A stretch of 40,000 nt of DNA from contig JACVTC010000293.1 of NCBI GenBank assembly GCA_016946835.1, positions 10,001 to 50,000 on the forward strand, written 5' to 3'. This DNA is from Neocallimastix lanati (nom. inval.) (lineage: Eukaryota; Neocallimastigomycota; Neocallimastigomycetes; Neocallimastigales; Neocallimastigaceae). The notes under the pieces were generated by a model. That model saw only the letters and a program-made list of their open reading frames with translations. It searched no databases and had not been told where the DNA came from. A program made the position numbers and the translations under genes. Of the stretch, positions 1 through 9,565 are shown in pieces (positions within the stretch are counted from its first letter, which is position 1; each line of letters begins with the position of its first letter).

Positions 1-1
1 A

Positions 2-1015
2 TCCAATGTAACAACATTTGCTGAAATTCCAAGTGAATCTGAATATTATAATACAAAGCGAGGTGAAAATTTTATGATATTCAAAAATTCTAATTTAATA
101 ATTTTTCAATCCCCTTTTCAAGCAAAATTATTTAGGGAATATAATGATGATATATTTGTTGATGGTACATTTTTTATCGCCCCTAAATTTAGTTATCAAG
201 TATTTATTACAAGAACTTATGCTAAAGAATTAGATAGTTTTTACACTACTTCTTTTGCAATATTAAAAAATAAAGAACAAGAAACATATAAAATGTTATT
301 TGAAAAATTGAAAAAAAATGCTAATACATGTAACAATAATATTAGAATTGAACCAAAAAATTTGCATTGTGATTTTGAAAGGGCCATATCTAAAGCAGCA
401 AAAACAATATTTCCTAATACAAATATTAAATATTGCATTTGGCATTATAAAAAATCACTAGAAATTAAAAAAAATAAATTATGCTATAATGAAGTAAAAA
501 ATAATAATAATATATTTATTTATTATAAAGCTATTTCAAATTTTCCATTTATAAATCCTGAATATATATTTGATATTTATGTTATAATTAAAATTAAATC
601 CATTAAAAATAATTATTGTCAATTTTTAAAATTTTTAGAATATTTTTATAAAACATATTTAATTGATTATGATATGAAAATTTGGAATTATTATAATAAT
701 ATAGAACATATAACAAACAATGCCTCAGAATCACTCAATAATTATTTAAATAATTTATTTCCAACAAAACCATCTTTTTATGAATTAATAGATAAATTAA
801 ATGAACTTGAACATTTATCATATTATGATTATCAAAGAAAAATAAGAGGAATTTGGAAAATAAAAAAAAGAGCAATAAATAAAGCTAACGAAATCAGTGT
901 CTTAATTGAACGCTTCAAAAGTATTGAAGCCAAGTTAATTGATGCTAAATGTGATAGAAATAAAATTATTAATTTGTGGTTTGATTGTTTAACTAATTTA
1001 AATAATATAATATAA
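2..1015 (+). CDS. MULE-type transposase, 5' end cut by window edge
   Basis: This is the DDE transposase of a Mutator-like DNA transposon, which cuts and pastes the element by its terminal repeats. The frame is open from the first complete codon, so the gene starts outside the window. The Met at 74 is internal, because the residues before it (SESEYYNTKRGENF) are also present in the relative at 13039-15086. Counting from that Met, the MULE signatures are in order: DGTF near residue 30 (first Asp), CDFE near 99 (second Asp), CIWH near 121 (the CxxH typical of MULEs) and NNASES near 219 (Glu). All catalytic residues are present. The N-terminal FLYWCH zinc finger expected for this family would lie left of the window. 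The codons are extremely AT-rich. Stop TAA at 1013-1015. Family assignment is firm; activity is unknown. Confidence 0.85.
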   Translation, partial: SNVTTFAEIPSESEYYNTKRGENFMIFKNSNLIIFQSPFQAKLFREYNDDIFVDGTFFIAPKFSYQVFITRTYAKELDSFYTTSFAILKNKEQETYKMLFEKLKKNANTCNNNIRIEPKNLHCDFERAISKAAKTIFPNTNIKYCIWHYKKSLEIKKNKLCYNEVKNNNNIFIYYKAISNFPFINPEYIFDIYVIIKIKSIKNNYCQFLKFLEYFYKTYLIDYDMKIWNYYNNIEHITNNASESLNNYLNNLFPTKPSFYELIDKLNELEHLSYYDYQRKIRGIWKIKKRAINKANEISVLIERFKSIEAKLIDAKCDRNKIINLWFDCLTNLNNII

Positions 1016-1872
1016 ATATTACTTTATAATAAATAATTAAGAAATGAGGAATGACCAAATGAAATAATCAGAATTCTGTCATTCAATAATTTAATTTATA
1101 AAGCATATTAAATTTATACAGTTTTAATAAATATTCAAATACAATGTATAATTTATAGTTTTATCATTATAATTATTATTTCGTTTAATAATTTTTAAAA
1201 GAAAAGAATTATTATTAATAAAATTTATATTTTTAATAACATTTGTAATTTTATATAATTTTTTATTAATAAAATTTAAATAAAAAAATTATTATTATTA
1301 GTTTTATATTTTTAATAACATTTAAGTAAAAGAATTATTATTAATAACATTTATATTTTTATGTGTTTTTTTTTATTAATAACATTTAAGTAAAATAATT
1401 AATAATATTTATATTTTTAATAACATTTAAATAAAAGAATTATTATTAAAAAAAAGAATTAAAATCAAAAATTCTAACCATTATATGATTTATTTAATTA
1501 TTCACTTAATAATTAATTTAAAAATTGAAATAACAAAATAATACAATAAAATAATATTATGTAGTATAATATAGCTATAGCCACAAATTTATATATATCA
1601 CGTGAAAAAAATTGGCGTAATGCAACTTCCCCAATCATTAAAGTATACATTGCTATTATGATTGGTTGATATAATACTTAATCAAAATAAAAATTAAGAA
1701 GTTTATATACCTTAAAATAAAGATTTTTTTTTTTAAAGAAATATACTTTTTTTTAATATAAAAATTAAAATTATTATATATCTTTAAAATAAATATACTA
1801 TTCATTAACATTATTATTATTTAATATAATATATTTTACATAATTTAAAAGCCACATTGCGAAATGCAGCAT
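1016..1872. other. gene-free AT-rich spacer downstream of the MULE gene
   Basis: I see no coding frame here. The stretch contains a degenerate tandem repeat (1205-1450), a small 8-bp inverted repeat (CCAATCAT at 1631-1638 with ATGATTGG at 1658-1665) and, at about 1851-1868, the motif GCCACATTGCGAAATGCA, which recurs near 36605 outside gypsy 1. It probably includes 3' non-coding sequence of the left MULE. Confidence 0.5.
1205..1450. repeat. degenerate AT tandem repeat
   Basis: Roughly 50-65-bp units built from AGAATTATTATTAATAA followed by TTTATATTTTTAATAACATT recur four or five times with drift. No coding potential is apparent. Confidence 0.5.
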
Positions 1873-2420
1873 TCATAATTTGGGGGTGTCATTTCGAAAA
1901 TTTTTATTACAAAAATTCGTATTTTGTTGTATGGCTTAAATATTTTTAATTTTAAGTCACTTAATTTTATTAAAATTTTAATGAATAATAATTAATTAAT
2001 CAATTAAATAAAATTACAATTCTCAAAAAATTTCAAACACGTAATCTTACGTGGGTCGTATATCTAATTGTATCATAATTTTGTATCTTTTTTCTACAAT
2101 TTTTAAAAAGCCATATATTCACAATATGGCGTGAATAATAATTGTGGTGATATTTTATGACGTATATTTATAAGCCACCAAGAATTTGGTGAAATTCATC
2201 TGGACGAAATTCAACTTTTGGCGAAATACAACACTTCAATAAATAATAATTAGGTTAGGTATTTCTATTTAACATTAAAAAATAAAATAAAAATAAGAAA
2301 TAAGAAAACTTTTTTTTTAAACATTGAAAAATAAAATAAAAATAAATAAACGTTTTATTTTTTAATGCTTAAAAAATAAAAAAATAAATAAGAAATAAGA
2401 AAACTTTTTTTTTTAAATAT
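1873..2420 (+). repeat. left long terminal inverted repeat
   Basis: Pairs with 15366-15890 at what looks like 85-95% identity. Shared landmarks: GGGGGTGTCATTTCGAAAAT at the outer end, GTATTTTGTTGTATGGC, the palindrome CACGTAATCTTACGTG, CCATATATTCACAATATGGC, and AACACTTCAATAAATAAT near the inner third. The inner 180 bp is AAATAAA/TTTTTT-rich. The left copy has a short extra segment around GACGAAATTCAACTTTTGG relative to the right one. Confidence 0.75.
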
Positions 2421-2433
2421 TAAAAAATAAAAT

Positions 2434-2516
2434 AAAATATATTTCGATAAATACCTATCATTATTACAATATTAAAAATAAATTAATAATCAATTTAATA
2501 ATTGTTATTTTTAACA
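2434..2516 (-). repeat. internally deleted 3' LTR of copia B
   Basis: The minus strand starts TGTTAAAAATAACA like the copia A LTR and follows it to ATATTGTAAT. It then jumps to the last part (AATGATA..ATTTATCGAAATATATTTT), skipping about 180 bp of the 278-bp LTR. The terminal TGACA is missing. Confidence 0.75.
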
Positions 2517-2601
2517 CTCCTCCAAAAATTTAGCTTCAAAAAAAAAAAAAAAACTTAGCAAAAAAGAAAAAAATGAAAATAGATTTTTAATTTAATTTCT
2601 T

Positions 2602-4308
2602 TTAAAATTTCGTTAATATGGTGTTTCTGAAATTGTCCATTAAGGTCTTGTTTAAAAATTTGGTAAATCCATCTGCTAGGTTACTTTTAGATTTTACATA
2701 CTTTAGTACAATTAGTTTTTTACTGATTAAGTCTCTAATGTGATGGTACCTGATATCAATATGCTTTGATTTTGGGTTTATTGATTGATTTTCACTGTTG
2801 TATATCGTTGCTTTGTTGTCAACGAATATTGTAACATAATCGATGTTTATATTTAATTCATTCATAAAATTTCTGTACCATAAAGAGTGTTTAGCACATT
2901 CACTTAGGCTGTAATATTCGGCTTCAGCCGTGGAGGTAGAGACGCAATGTTGTAGTTTTGAATGCCAGCTTGTTGGTGTATTTCCAAGCATCATAAGGAA
3001 TCCAGAAGTAGATTTCCTTGTGTTGAGATCTCCTGCATAATCTGCGTCTACATATACCTTTAAATTCATCCCCTTTTGGATTTTAATACCATAGTTTTTT
3101 GTATGCTGGATATAATTAAAAATTTTCATAACGTTCATCCAATCTTCCATCCAAGGATCACTGGATTTCCTTGCAGCTTTACTAACAGCGAAAAGTAGAT
3201 CTGGTCTGGTGCATATTCCTAAATATAATAAGCAGCCAATAGCGCTTCGGTATTTTGTTTCATTAAATTTCTTTGTTCTCAGTTGAGGATTTTCTTTTGG
3301 AATAAGATTTTTGGTTGTTTTTATATAAGAGTCAGTACTGAATTTGTTTAAAATATCATTTACGTACCTTGATTGATGTAGAATATATCCATCTTTAATT
3401 TTATTAAATTTTATGCCAATAACGAATTCTACATCCCTAATGTCTTTTATGTTAAACTTTCTTTTAATTGATTCTTTTACTGAATTTATTTCAGCTAGTG
3501 TTCCAGCAATAAGTATGTCATCAACGTAGATTGACAAAATACATATTATTTCCTTTTTATTATTAATTTTCTTGTATAACAGGATTCACTTTTTAATCTG
3601 GTAAAACCTATTTTTATTAATTCTTCGTATAATTTATTGTTCTATTCTTTACCTGCTTGCTTTAGGCCATAGAGAGCTTTGTTTAATTTCCAAAAAGATT
3701 TCTCATAAGATTGATGTCCTTATAGAACTTTCATGTATATATGTTCATTAAGAGGAGCGTTTAAATATGCTGAATTAATATCTATTTGTTTTATTTTGAA
3801 GTTCATGTTTACTGCAATGACTGTAATGATTCGAATGGTATCTTGTTTGAGGGTAGGAGCAAATGTTTCTTTATAGTCGATACCATATTCTTGGGTATAT
3901 CCCTTAGCGACTAGTCTCGCTTTTTTTTTAATTACTTTACCATTTGAGTCTCTTTTATATTTAAATACCCACCTGGATGAAATAATATTTGATCCTGAGG
4001 GTACCATACTGACTACTGTGAATACTTTCAGTCTTTCCATATTATCAAGTTCTTCTTTTACTGATTTTAGTCATTCTGATTTATCATTTAGTTTGAATAT
4101 GTCTTTATAGTTGTAAGGTTCAATTAGTGTATTGTTATTATTACTTATCTTTTTTCTTTTATTAATACTAAATGAATTATTATTTGATTTTCTTTTAGTT
4201 CCTTCTATATATTGATAGTTTCTGTCTTTATTGTTCTCTTTATATTCATTATTAATATTATTAATTTCTTTCTGAGTCCTATTTAAATTATTATTTTTGT
4301 TATCTTCG
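2602..4308 (-). pseudogene. copia B pol remnant: reverse transcriptase and RNase H
   Basis: The intact 3' part (2602-3537) encodes the YVDDILIAG catalytic motif of RT and the copia RNase H with YVDADYAGDLNTRKSTSG and STAEAEYYSLSECAK. It is nearly identical to copia A. Upstream the frame is broken at four places by comparison with copia A: a small indel near 3585; TGG to TAG near 3640 (W in AGKEWNNKL); a TAA near 3720 in the MKAQEGHQ region; and TGG to TGA near 4070 (W in KSEWLKSV). RT motif A (QIDINSAYLNAPLNEHIYMK) survives near 3720-3790. Two of the four lesions are G-to-A changes at Trp codons. The fragment cannot make a working polyprotein. Confidence 0.85.
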
Positions 4309-5044
4309 AAAATTCCCCTCATAATTTTATCTAAAACATATTATATATTATATATGATTAATTAATAAAATTTGATTTTATTAACAAGTTTATTAATTTA
4401 TTAAATTTAATAAAAAGGTAATTACATGGTCTTTACATAAAATGATATAAAACAAAAAATGTGTAGTAATATATTTGTATATTTAATAATAATTATTAAA
4501 AATTAAATTTAATAATTATTTTATTTTATTTCAATATATATAATTATAATTATAATACTTTAATTCATATAAAATTTATATAGTTCTATATATTAGAATA
4601 TATAATTAATATGTTACCTTATTTCTTATGGGGATCGTGAATTTCACAATGGTGCATTTCGTAATATGGCGTATATTTATATTTTTAAATAAAGCCATAC
4701 ATTTTTAAGATATTGTATTCAATCGGGGGTGTGTCATTTCGAAAATTTTTATTACATAAATTTGTATTTTGTTGTAGTGCATTTCGGAAAACATGGCGTA
4801 TTATAATGTAATAAATAAATAAATGAATAAATAAATTATAAATGAATAAATAAATTTTTAAATAATAATAAAAATAATTAAGACAAACGTTTATTATGAC
4901 TAAAAAAATTTTTTTTAGAAAATTAAATAAAAATATATATATATATAATTACTACATATATAATAATTATTATATTTTTTTTATTTTATTTTAAATATTA
5001 TTAATTATTATTAATACATTAATACCTTGTTTATATTATCAACA
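4309..5044. other. gene-free spacer with a transposon-end relic
   Basis: AT-rich, without coding potential. The only recognisable piece is the inverted-repeat-like end at 4719-4790. GTGCATTTCG..ATGGCG motifs occur at about 4649-4668 and 4776-4799 and resemble the motif near 1851 and 36605. Confidence 0.5.
4719..4790 (-). repeat. third copy of the inverted-repeat outer end
   Basis: The plus strand reads AATCGGGGGTGTGTCATTTC then GAAAATTTTTATTACATAAA then TTTGTATTTTGTTGTAGTGC, matching the outer 60 bp of the repeats at 1873 and 15890. Here the minus strand gives CACTACAACAAAATACAAAT, which resembles a CACTA-type terminus. It is either the end of another family member or an internal subterminal repeat. 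Confidence 0.55.
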
Positions 5045-5912
5045 GAAAATACAGATTGAATAAAATAAAATAAAATGAAATAAAATAAAATAAAATGAAT
5101 AGTAGAAACATAAATATAAGTACAGATTGAATAAAATAAAATAAAATAAAATAAAATAAAATAAAATATAATAAAATAAAATAAAAAATAGAATATTAAA
5201 TAAGAAAGTACCAATTGAATAAAATAAAATAAAATAAAATAAAATAAAATAAAATAAAATAAAATAAAATAAAATAAAATAAAATAAAATAAAATAAAAT
5301 AAAATAAAATAAAATAAAATAAAATAAAATAAAATAAAATAAAATAAAATAAAATAAAATAAAATAAAATAAAATAAAATAAAATAAAATAAAATAAAAT
5401 AAAATAAAATAAAATAAAATAAAATAAAATAAAATAAAATAAAATAAAATAAAATAAAATAAAATAAAATAAAATAAAATAAAATAAAATAAAATAAAAT
5501 AAAATAAAATAAAATAAAATAAAATAAAATAAAATAAAATAAAATAAAATAAAATAAAATAAAATAAAATAAATAAATAAAATAAAAGTAGAATATTAAA
5601 TAAGAAAGTACAGATTGAATAAAATAAAATAAAATAAAAAGTAGAATATTAAATAAGAAAGTACAGATTGAATAAAATAAAATAAAATAAATAGTAGAAT
5701 ATTAAATATAAAGTACAGATTGAATAAAATAAAATAAATAGTAGAATATTAAATATAAAGTACAGATTGAATAAAATAAAATAAAATAAAATAAAATAAA
5801 ATAAAATAAAATTAAATAAAATAAATAGTAGAATATTAAATAAGAAAGTACAGATTGAATAAAATAAAATAAAATAAAATAAAATAATAAAATAAAATAA
5901 AATATAATATAA
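5045..5912. repeat. AAAAT microsatellite within a 52-bp-type minisatellite
   Basis: An uninterrupted AAAAT run occupies about 5220-5571. It is flanked on both sides by minisatellite units made of TAGTAGAATATTAAATAAG, AAAGTACAGATTGAAT and a few AAAAT repeats. The unit is the one that forms the array at 36664-40000. The run length should be treated as approximate, since such tracts are easily mis-assembled. Confidence 0.9.
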
Positions 5913-6568
5913 TAATTATTTTATATATATAGGAATCTTATATATTTTAATTTTTTTTCATTTATTTTTCTAAAAAAAAATTTAGTTATAATAACGTTTG
6001 TCTTTTAATTATTATATTTTATTATAGTAAATAAAAAAATTTAAATGAAAAGTAAATAATTTTAATTATTTATAATTCATATTTTCATAAACGATATATA
6101 TATATATTAATTTAAATGATATAAGAATTAAAAATTAAAACAATAAGAGTTGAATAATTGATCCTATTAAAATAATTAATTATTTGCATAGTAATATTTA
6201 TAATGTTTGATCAATATGAATCAATTATTATTAAAATATAATAATAACAATTATAATTTTAATAAAATAATAAAAATCTTTTATTGAATTTAATATTTTT
6301 AATAACATAATTAATTTGAAAAGTATATTGATATTAATAAAATTTATAATAATATAATATTGATATTGATATTAATAAAATTTATAATTATATAATATTG
6401 ATATTGATATTAATAAAATTTTAACTAGTATCAAATAAATCGGTTTTAGTTATAAATTACTTAATAAAAATAACTAAAAGATAATTTCTATTAAGATTAT
6501 TAAATAAACACAATAGGTAAATAAATTTGTATTTTTCTAGCATTTTTTTAAATTAAGGTTATTTAATT
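5913..6568. other. gene-free AT-rich sequence left of copia A
   Basis: No gene seen. At about 6321-6421 a 50-bp unit containing ATATTGATATTGATATTAAT is repeated three times. The last 55 bp (6516-6568) contain TATTTTTCTAGCATTTTTTT, which recurs at about 13004 on the other side of copia A. Confidence 0.5.
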
Positions 6569-6573
6569 GATTT
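6569..6573. repeat. target-site duplication of copia A, left copy (GATTT)
   Basis: GATTT directly before the TG of the 5' LTR is repeated at 12964-12968 directly after the CA of the 3' LTR. Five bp is the usual length for Ty1/copia integrases. Confidence 0.9.
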
Positions 6574-6851
6574 TGTTAAAAATAACAATTATTAAATTGA
6601 TTATTAATTTATTTTTAATATTGTAATAACCAACAAATTATATTTGTAACATTCATTAAAGTATAAAACCAAGTAATGATTTTATTGTTTAAAAATAATT
6701 CTTAATTTTAATAAAAGAAGGAACATAATAATAAAAGATATTTTAAATAATCGTAAAACTAAAATAAATAAATGTTTATTTTTACTGAATAATGTGTTCT
6801 ATTTTTAATAACTTAATAATGATAATTATTTATCGAAATATATTTTTGACA
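6574..6851 (+). repeat. copia A 5' LTR
   Basis: Begins TGTTAAAAATAACA and ends ATATATTTTTGACA. It matches 12686-12963 except for one base three positions before the terminal CA (G here, T there). Confidence 0.95.
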
Positions 6852-6875
6852 GATTAAGAGTCTCAATCTCTCCCG
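6852..6875 (+). promoter_or_regulatory. copia A primer-binding site, complementary to an internal part of tRNA-Lys(CUU)
   Basis: The 24 bases directly after the LTR do not start with TGG, so they do not pair with a tRNA 3' CCA end. Their complement contains TTGAGACTCTTAATC preceded by CGGGAGAG. This reads as the D-arm and anticodon arm of eukaryotic tRNA-Lys with anticodon CUU in a CTCTTAA loop. From memory of typical tRNA-Lys(CUU), about 21 of 24 positions agree. The site ends at about tRNA position 39, as in the half-tRNA priming known for Drosophila copia (which uses initiator Met tRNA). Confidence 0.65.
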
Positions 6876-6903
6876 ATTAAATAAAATAAAAGCTAAGTAT
6901 ACC

Positions 6904-6942
<39 letters not shown>

Positions 6943-7892
6943 AAAAAAATACTTTATAAATAATATAAACCTATAATAATATGATACTAATTGTTATTTA
7001 TTTATCTATATTCATATATCTAAATTAAAAATAATAGTAATAAAATATATAACATAAACTTATATAACTCAGATATCAATTATAAGATAAAAGCAATATA
7101 TAAAATGTTACCAACTAATTTAAGCCGAAAGTAAATTTAAAATGTCAGCTATATAATTTAAGCTGAAAGTGAATCTAGGATGTCAGCTATATAATTTAAG
7201 CTGAAAGTAAATTTAAGATGTCAGCTATATAATTTAAGCTGAAAGTGAATCTAGGATGTCAGCTATATAATTTAAGCTGAAAGTAAATTTAAGATGTCAA
7301 CTATATATAGTTTAAACTGAAAGTAAATTTATGATGTTAGCTATACAGTTTAAACTGAAAGAGAATCTAGGGTGTCAGCTATACAATTTAAGCTGAAAAT
7401 AAATCCAGGAGGTCAGCTACATATTTTAAGCATAAAACAATAAAATTCAAAGATTCCAGATAGAATAAAAATTGAGATAACTTAAAATTTCAACTATATA
7501 AATTTAATTAATAATATAATTTAAAATAACAATTAAATAACTTAAATTGAAAATAATGTAACCAATAGCAAAAGTCATAAGATAGTTAAAATAAATTAAA
7601 ATTATATATTGAATAGATTAAAATAATTCATAAGACATATAAAACAATATATAAAAAAAAATAAACAATAATATTAATATACTAAGATTATGTAATTTAA
7701 TAAAATAAAGAATAAATAATAGTAATATATATTTACTAATATATTATGAATAATGTCAAATTAGTCATATTAGAACAATCATGTCATGACTTTATCAATT
7801 ACTCTTAATATAAACAACACCAGATGACATCAATATGATGGTCAAGTTAATTAAACTAATTAAAAAAAAGGGGAATCTATTTAACACCAAAG

Positions 7893-7924
<32 letters not shown>

Positions 7925-8082
7925 GAAACCGTAAATTTTCGAATCCAATTAAATTTAAGATTTAAATTAAATCTAAAATCGTTAAAAAATATACATATAT
8001 AAAATAAAAAAAAATATAAAATTTTTAAGTAAAAAAATAAAATAAAAATTATATAATCATCAAAACTTAATCAATTCAATAA
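6876..8082 (+). other. copia A untranslated leader
   Basis: About 1.2 kb without a long frame. It holds a 33-A run (6908-6940), a 38-bp tandem repeat (7117-7432), a 30-A run (7893-7922) and otherwise AT-rich sequence. In retroelements the leader carries packaging and translation signals; which parts do so here cannot be told from the sequence. Confidence 0.6.
7117..7432 (+). repeat. 38-bp tandem repeat with hairpin-forming units in copia A leader
   Basis: About eight units of ATTTAAGCTGAAAGT..ATGTCAGCTATATA. Two unit types alternate: one with AAATTTAAGATG and one with GAATCTAGGATG, giving a 76-bp higher-order period over the first five units, with decay toward the 3' side. AGCTGA and TCAGCT in every unit are complementary, so each unit, or each junction between units, can form a 6-bp hairpin. 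Confidence 0.85.
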
Positions 8083-9564
8083 AGTAAATCAATATTTATC
8101 TTAACTAAATCTATAAAACAATATGCCCAGAATAGAAACAACCAAAGAAATCAAATTATTGATACCACAGAAAACAATCTTTCTGTCAAAGGATTTTCTT
8201 TTAATTATTCAGAGAATTTTAATCATATAACAGAACTAAATATTGAAAACTTCCAAAATTGGAAAACCAATATCCTATACATCTTAACAATCAACAATCT
8301 AGACGAGTATATTAGTTCCCAAAAAATAAAAAAATTAAGACGAAAGGATATAAGAGAAAATCTAGATGATTATATTATTGATAAATTTGATTCTTCACTT
8401 GTCTATGATGCTGGGACTACTCAAAAGGATATCAAAAATGATATCCTTGTAAAATGGATCATTACCAACAGTCTTGGGAATAAAACTAAAGAGATTCTGA
8501 AAGGTCATAGTAAAACAGCCTTTCAGATGTGGAATTTTCTCCAGGAATCCTTTACTCTTGGAGATGAACATAGAAAAATTATTCTGAAAAATAGAATCAA
8601 TTTCTTAAAGTTTAATATAAATGATGATATTCACATTTTTTTAGCAACTCTCCAAAATATGCTTGATGAACTAGAAATAATAGACTCAGACATTTCTGAC
8701 AATACAAAAGTCGGAATTCTTAACCGTGCTTTACCAGAAAATTTAAGGTGGATTAACGTTTTCCAATTCAACAATAATTGGAAAGAATGTTGTAACTTTC
8801 TTAAAAAGATAGTTCCAGACATTACGTTCTCTCATCTTAAAGAAAAAAAGATTCAAGAAGAAAAATCTGAAAGCATTTTTCATTTACATTCATATCCTAA
8901 GAGTAAAATTAGAGATAAGAAAAGAAAATATTCCAAAAGAAAGAATGGAAAGTGCTTTCTCTGCGGAAAATACGGCCACTATATTAAGGATTGCTTTAAA
9001 AATAAGAAAATTAGCTTTAATAAAGTGACCAAGAATAATAAATCTAATAAAGACAAAAGGGAATCAGATAAGAAATATAACAAAAATAAAATAAACAATA
9101 AGCACGTTTATTTAATAAACAATAATAAAGAATATAAAGATAATTACCAAGAAGATTTTTCAAAAGATTATTTTTCAGATAATGCTTTAGAAATCAATAG
9201 CATTGAAACAAATAATAACTATAATAAAATTAATGGAAATAAAAATAATAACTTTATAGTTTGGATCCTTGATTCTGGTGCTTCAATAAGCACCACAAAC
9301 AATATTAATTTACTCACCAATATCAAAAAATGTAATACAAAAATTTCGCTTGCAAATGGAAAGAAAATTTTATCAAACTATTACGGCGACTTTACCGGAT
9401 TCATTAATAATTATAAATTCACACTTAAAAATATTTACTATTCAAAACATATTAAAAAAAATTTAATTTCCATCAATCAGTTAATAGCACAAAACTTCAA
9501 AGTCATATTCAATAATTACAATAACTCACCACAAGCATTAATTTATAACGATAAGGATCTATAA
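8083..9564 (+). CDS. copia A gag and protease
   Basis: Structural Gag protein followed by the aspartic protease of the copia polyprotein. The N-terminal part (ELNIENFQNWKTNILYIL, about 8230-8285) is copia-Gag-like. A basic zone leads to a CCHC zinc knuckle (CFLCGKYGHYIKDC, about 8953-8994) for RNA binding. A long Asn/Lys linker precedes the protease motif WILDSGASIS (Asp codon at 9271). The frame is open from 8083, but its first ATG is only at 8527, inside the conserved Gag region. The plausible ATG at 8123 (MPRIETTKEIK) is in another frame that stops after about 35 codons, so either a small indel lies between 8123 and about 8190 or the start is unusual. The frame ends at TAA 9562-9564, before the integrase. 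Confidence 0.85.
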   Translation, partial: SKSIFILTKSIKQYAQNRNNQRNQIIDTTENNLSVKGFSFNYSENFNHITELNIENFQNWKTNILYILTINNLDEYISSQKIKKLRRKDIRENLDDYIIDKFDSSLVYDAGTTQKDIKNDILVKWIITNSLGNKTKEILKGHSKTAFQMWNFLQESFTLGDEHRKIILKNRINFLKFNINDDIHIFLATLQNMLDELEIIDSDISDNTKVGILNRALPENLRWINVFQFNNNWKECCNFLKKIVPDITFSHLKEKKIQEEKSESIFHLHSYPKSKIRDKKRKYSKRKNGKCFLCGKYGHYIKDCFKNKKISFNKVTKNNKSNKDKRESDKKYNKNKINNKHVYLINNNKEYKDNYQEDFSKDYFSDNALEINSIETNNNYNKINGNKNNNFIVWILDSGASISTTNNINLLTNIKKCNTKISLANGKKILSNYYGDFTGFINNYKFTLKNIYYSKHIKKNLISINQLIAQNFKVIFNNYNNSPQALIYNDKDL

Positions 9565-9565
9565 A

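Larger units (their letters stand above)
2434..4308 (-). mobile_element. copia B: 5'-truncated, decayed Ty1/copia fragment
   Basis: A minus-strand relative of copia A covering only the 3' part: the Asn-rich linker, reverse transcriptase, RNase H, the polypurine tract (CTCCTCC on the plus strand, 2517-2523, identical to copia A) and a shortened LTR. Similarity to copia A ends abruptly near 4308, in the linker before RT, and gag, protease and integrase are absent. The left edge abuts the inner end of the left inverted repeat of the MULE-like element. Confidence 0.8.

Noticed and set aside
5011-5214. Minus-strand frame rich in Phe, Tyr and Ile
   Set aside because: It is the AAAAT satellite read in reverse; the pattern is repeat-derived, not protein-like.
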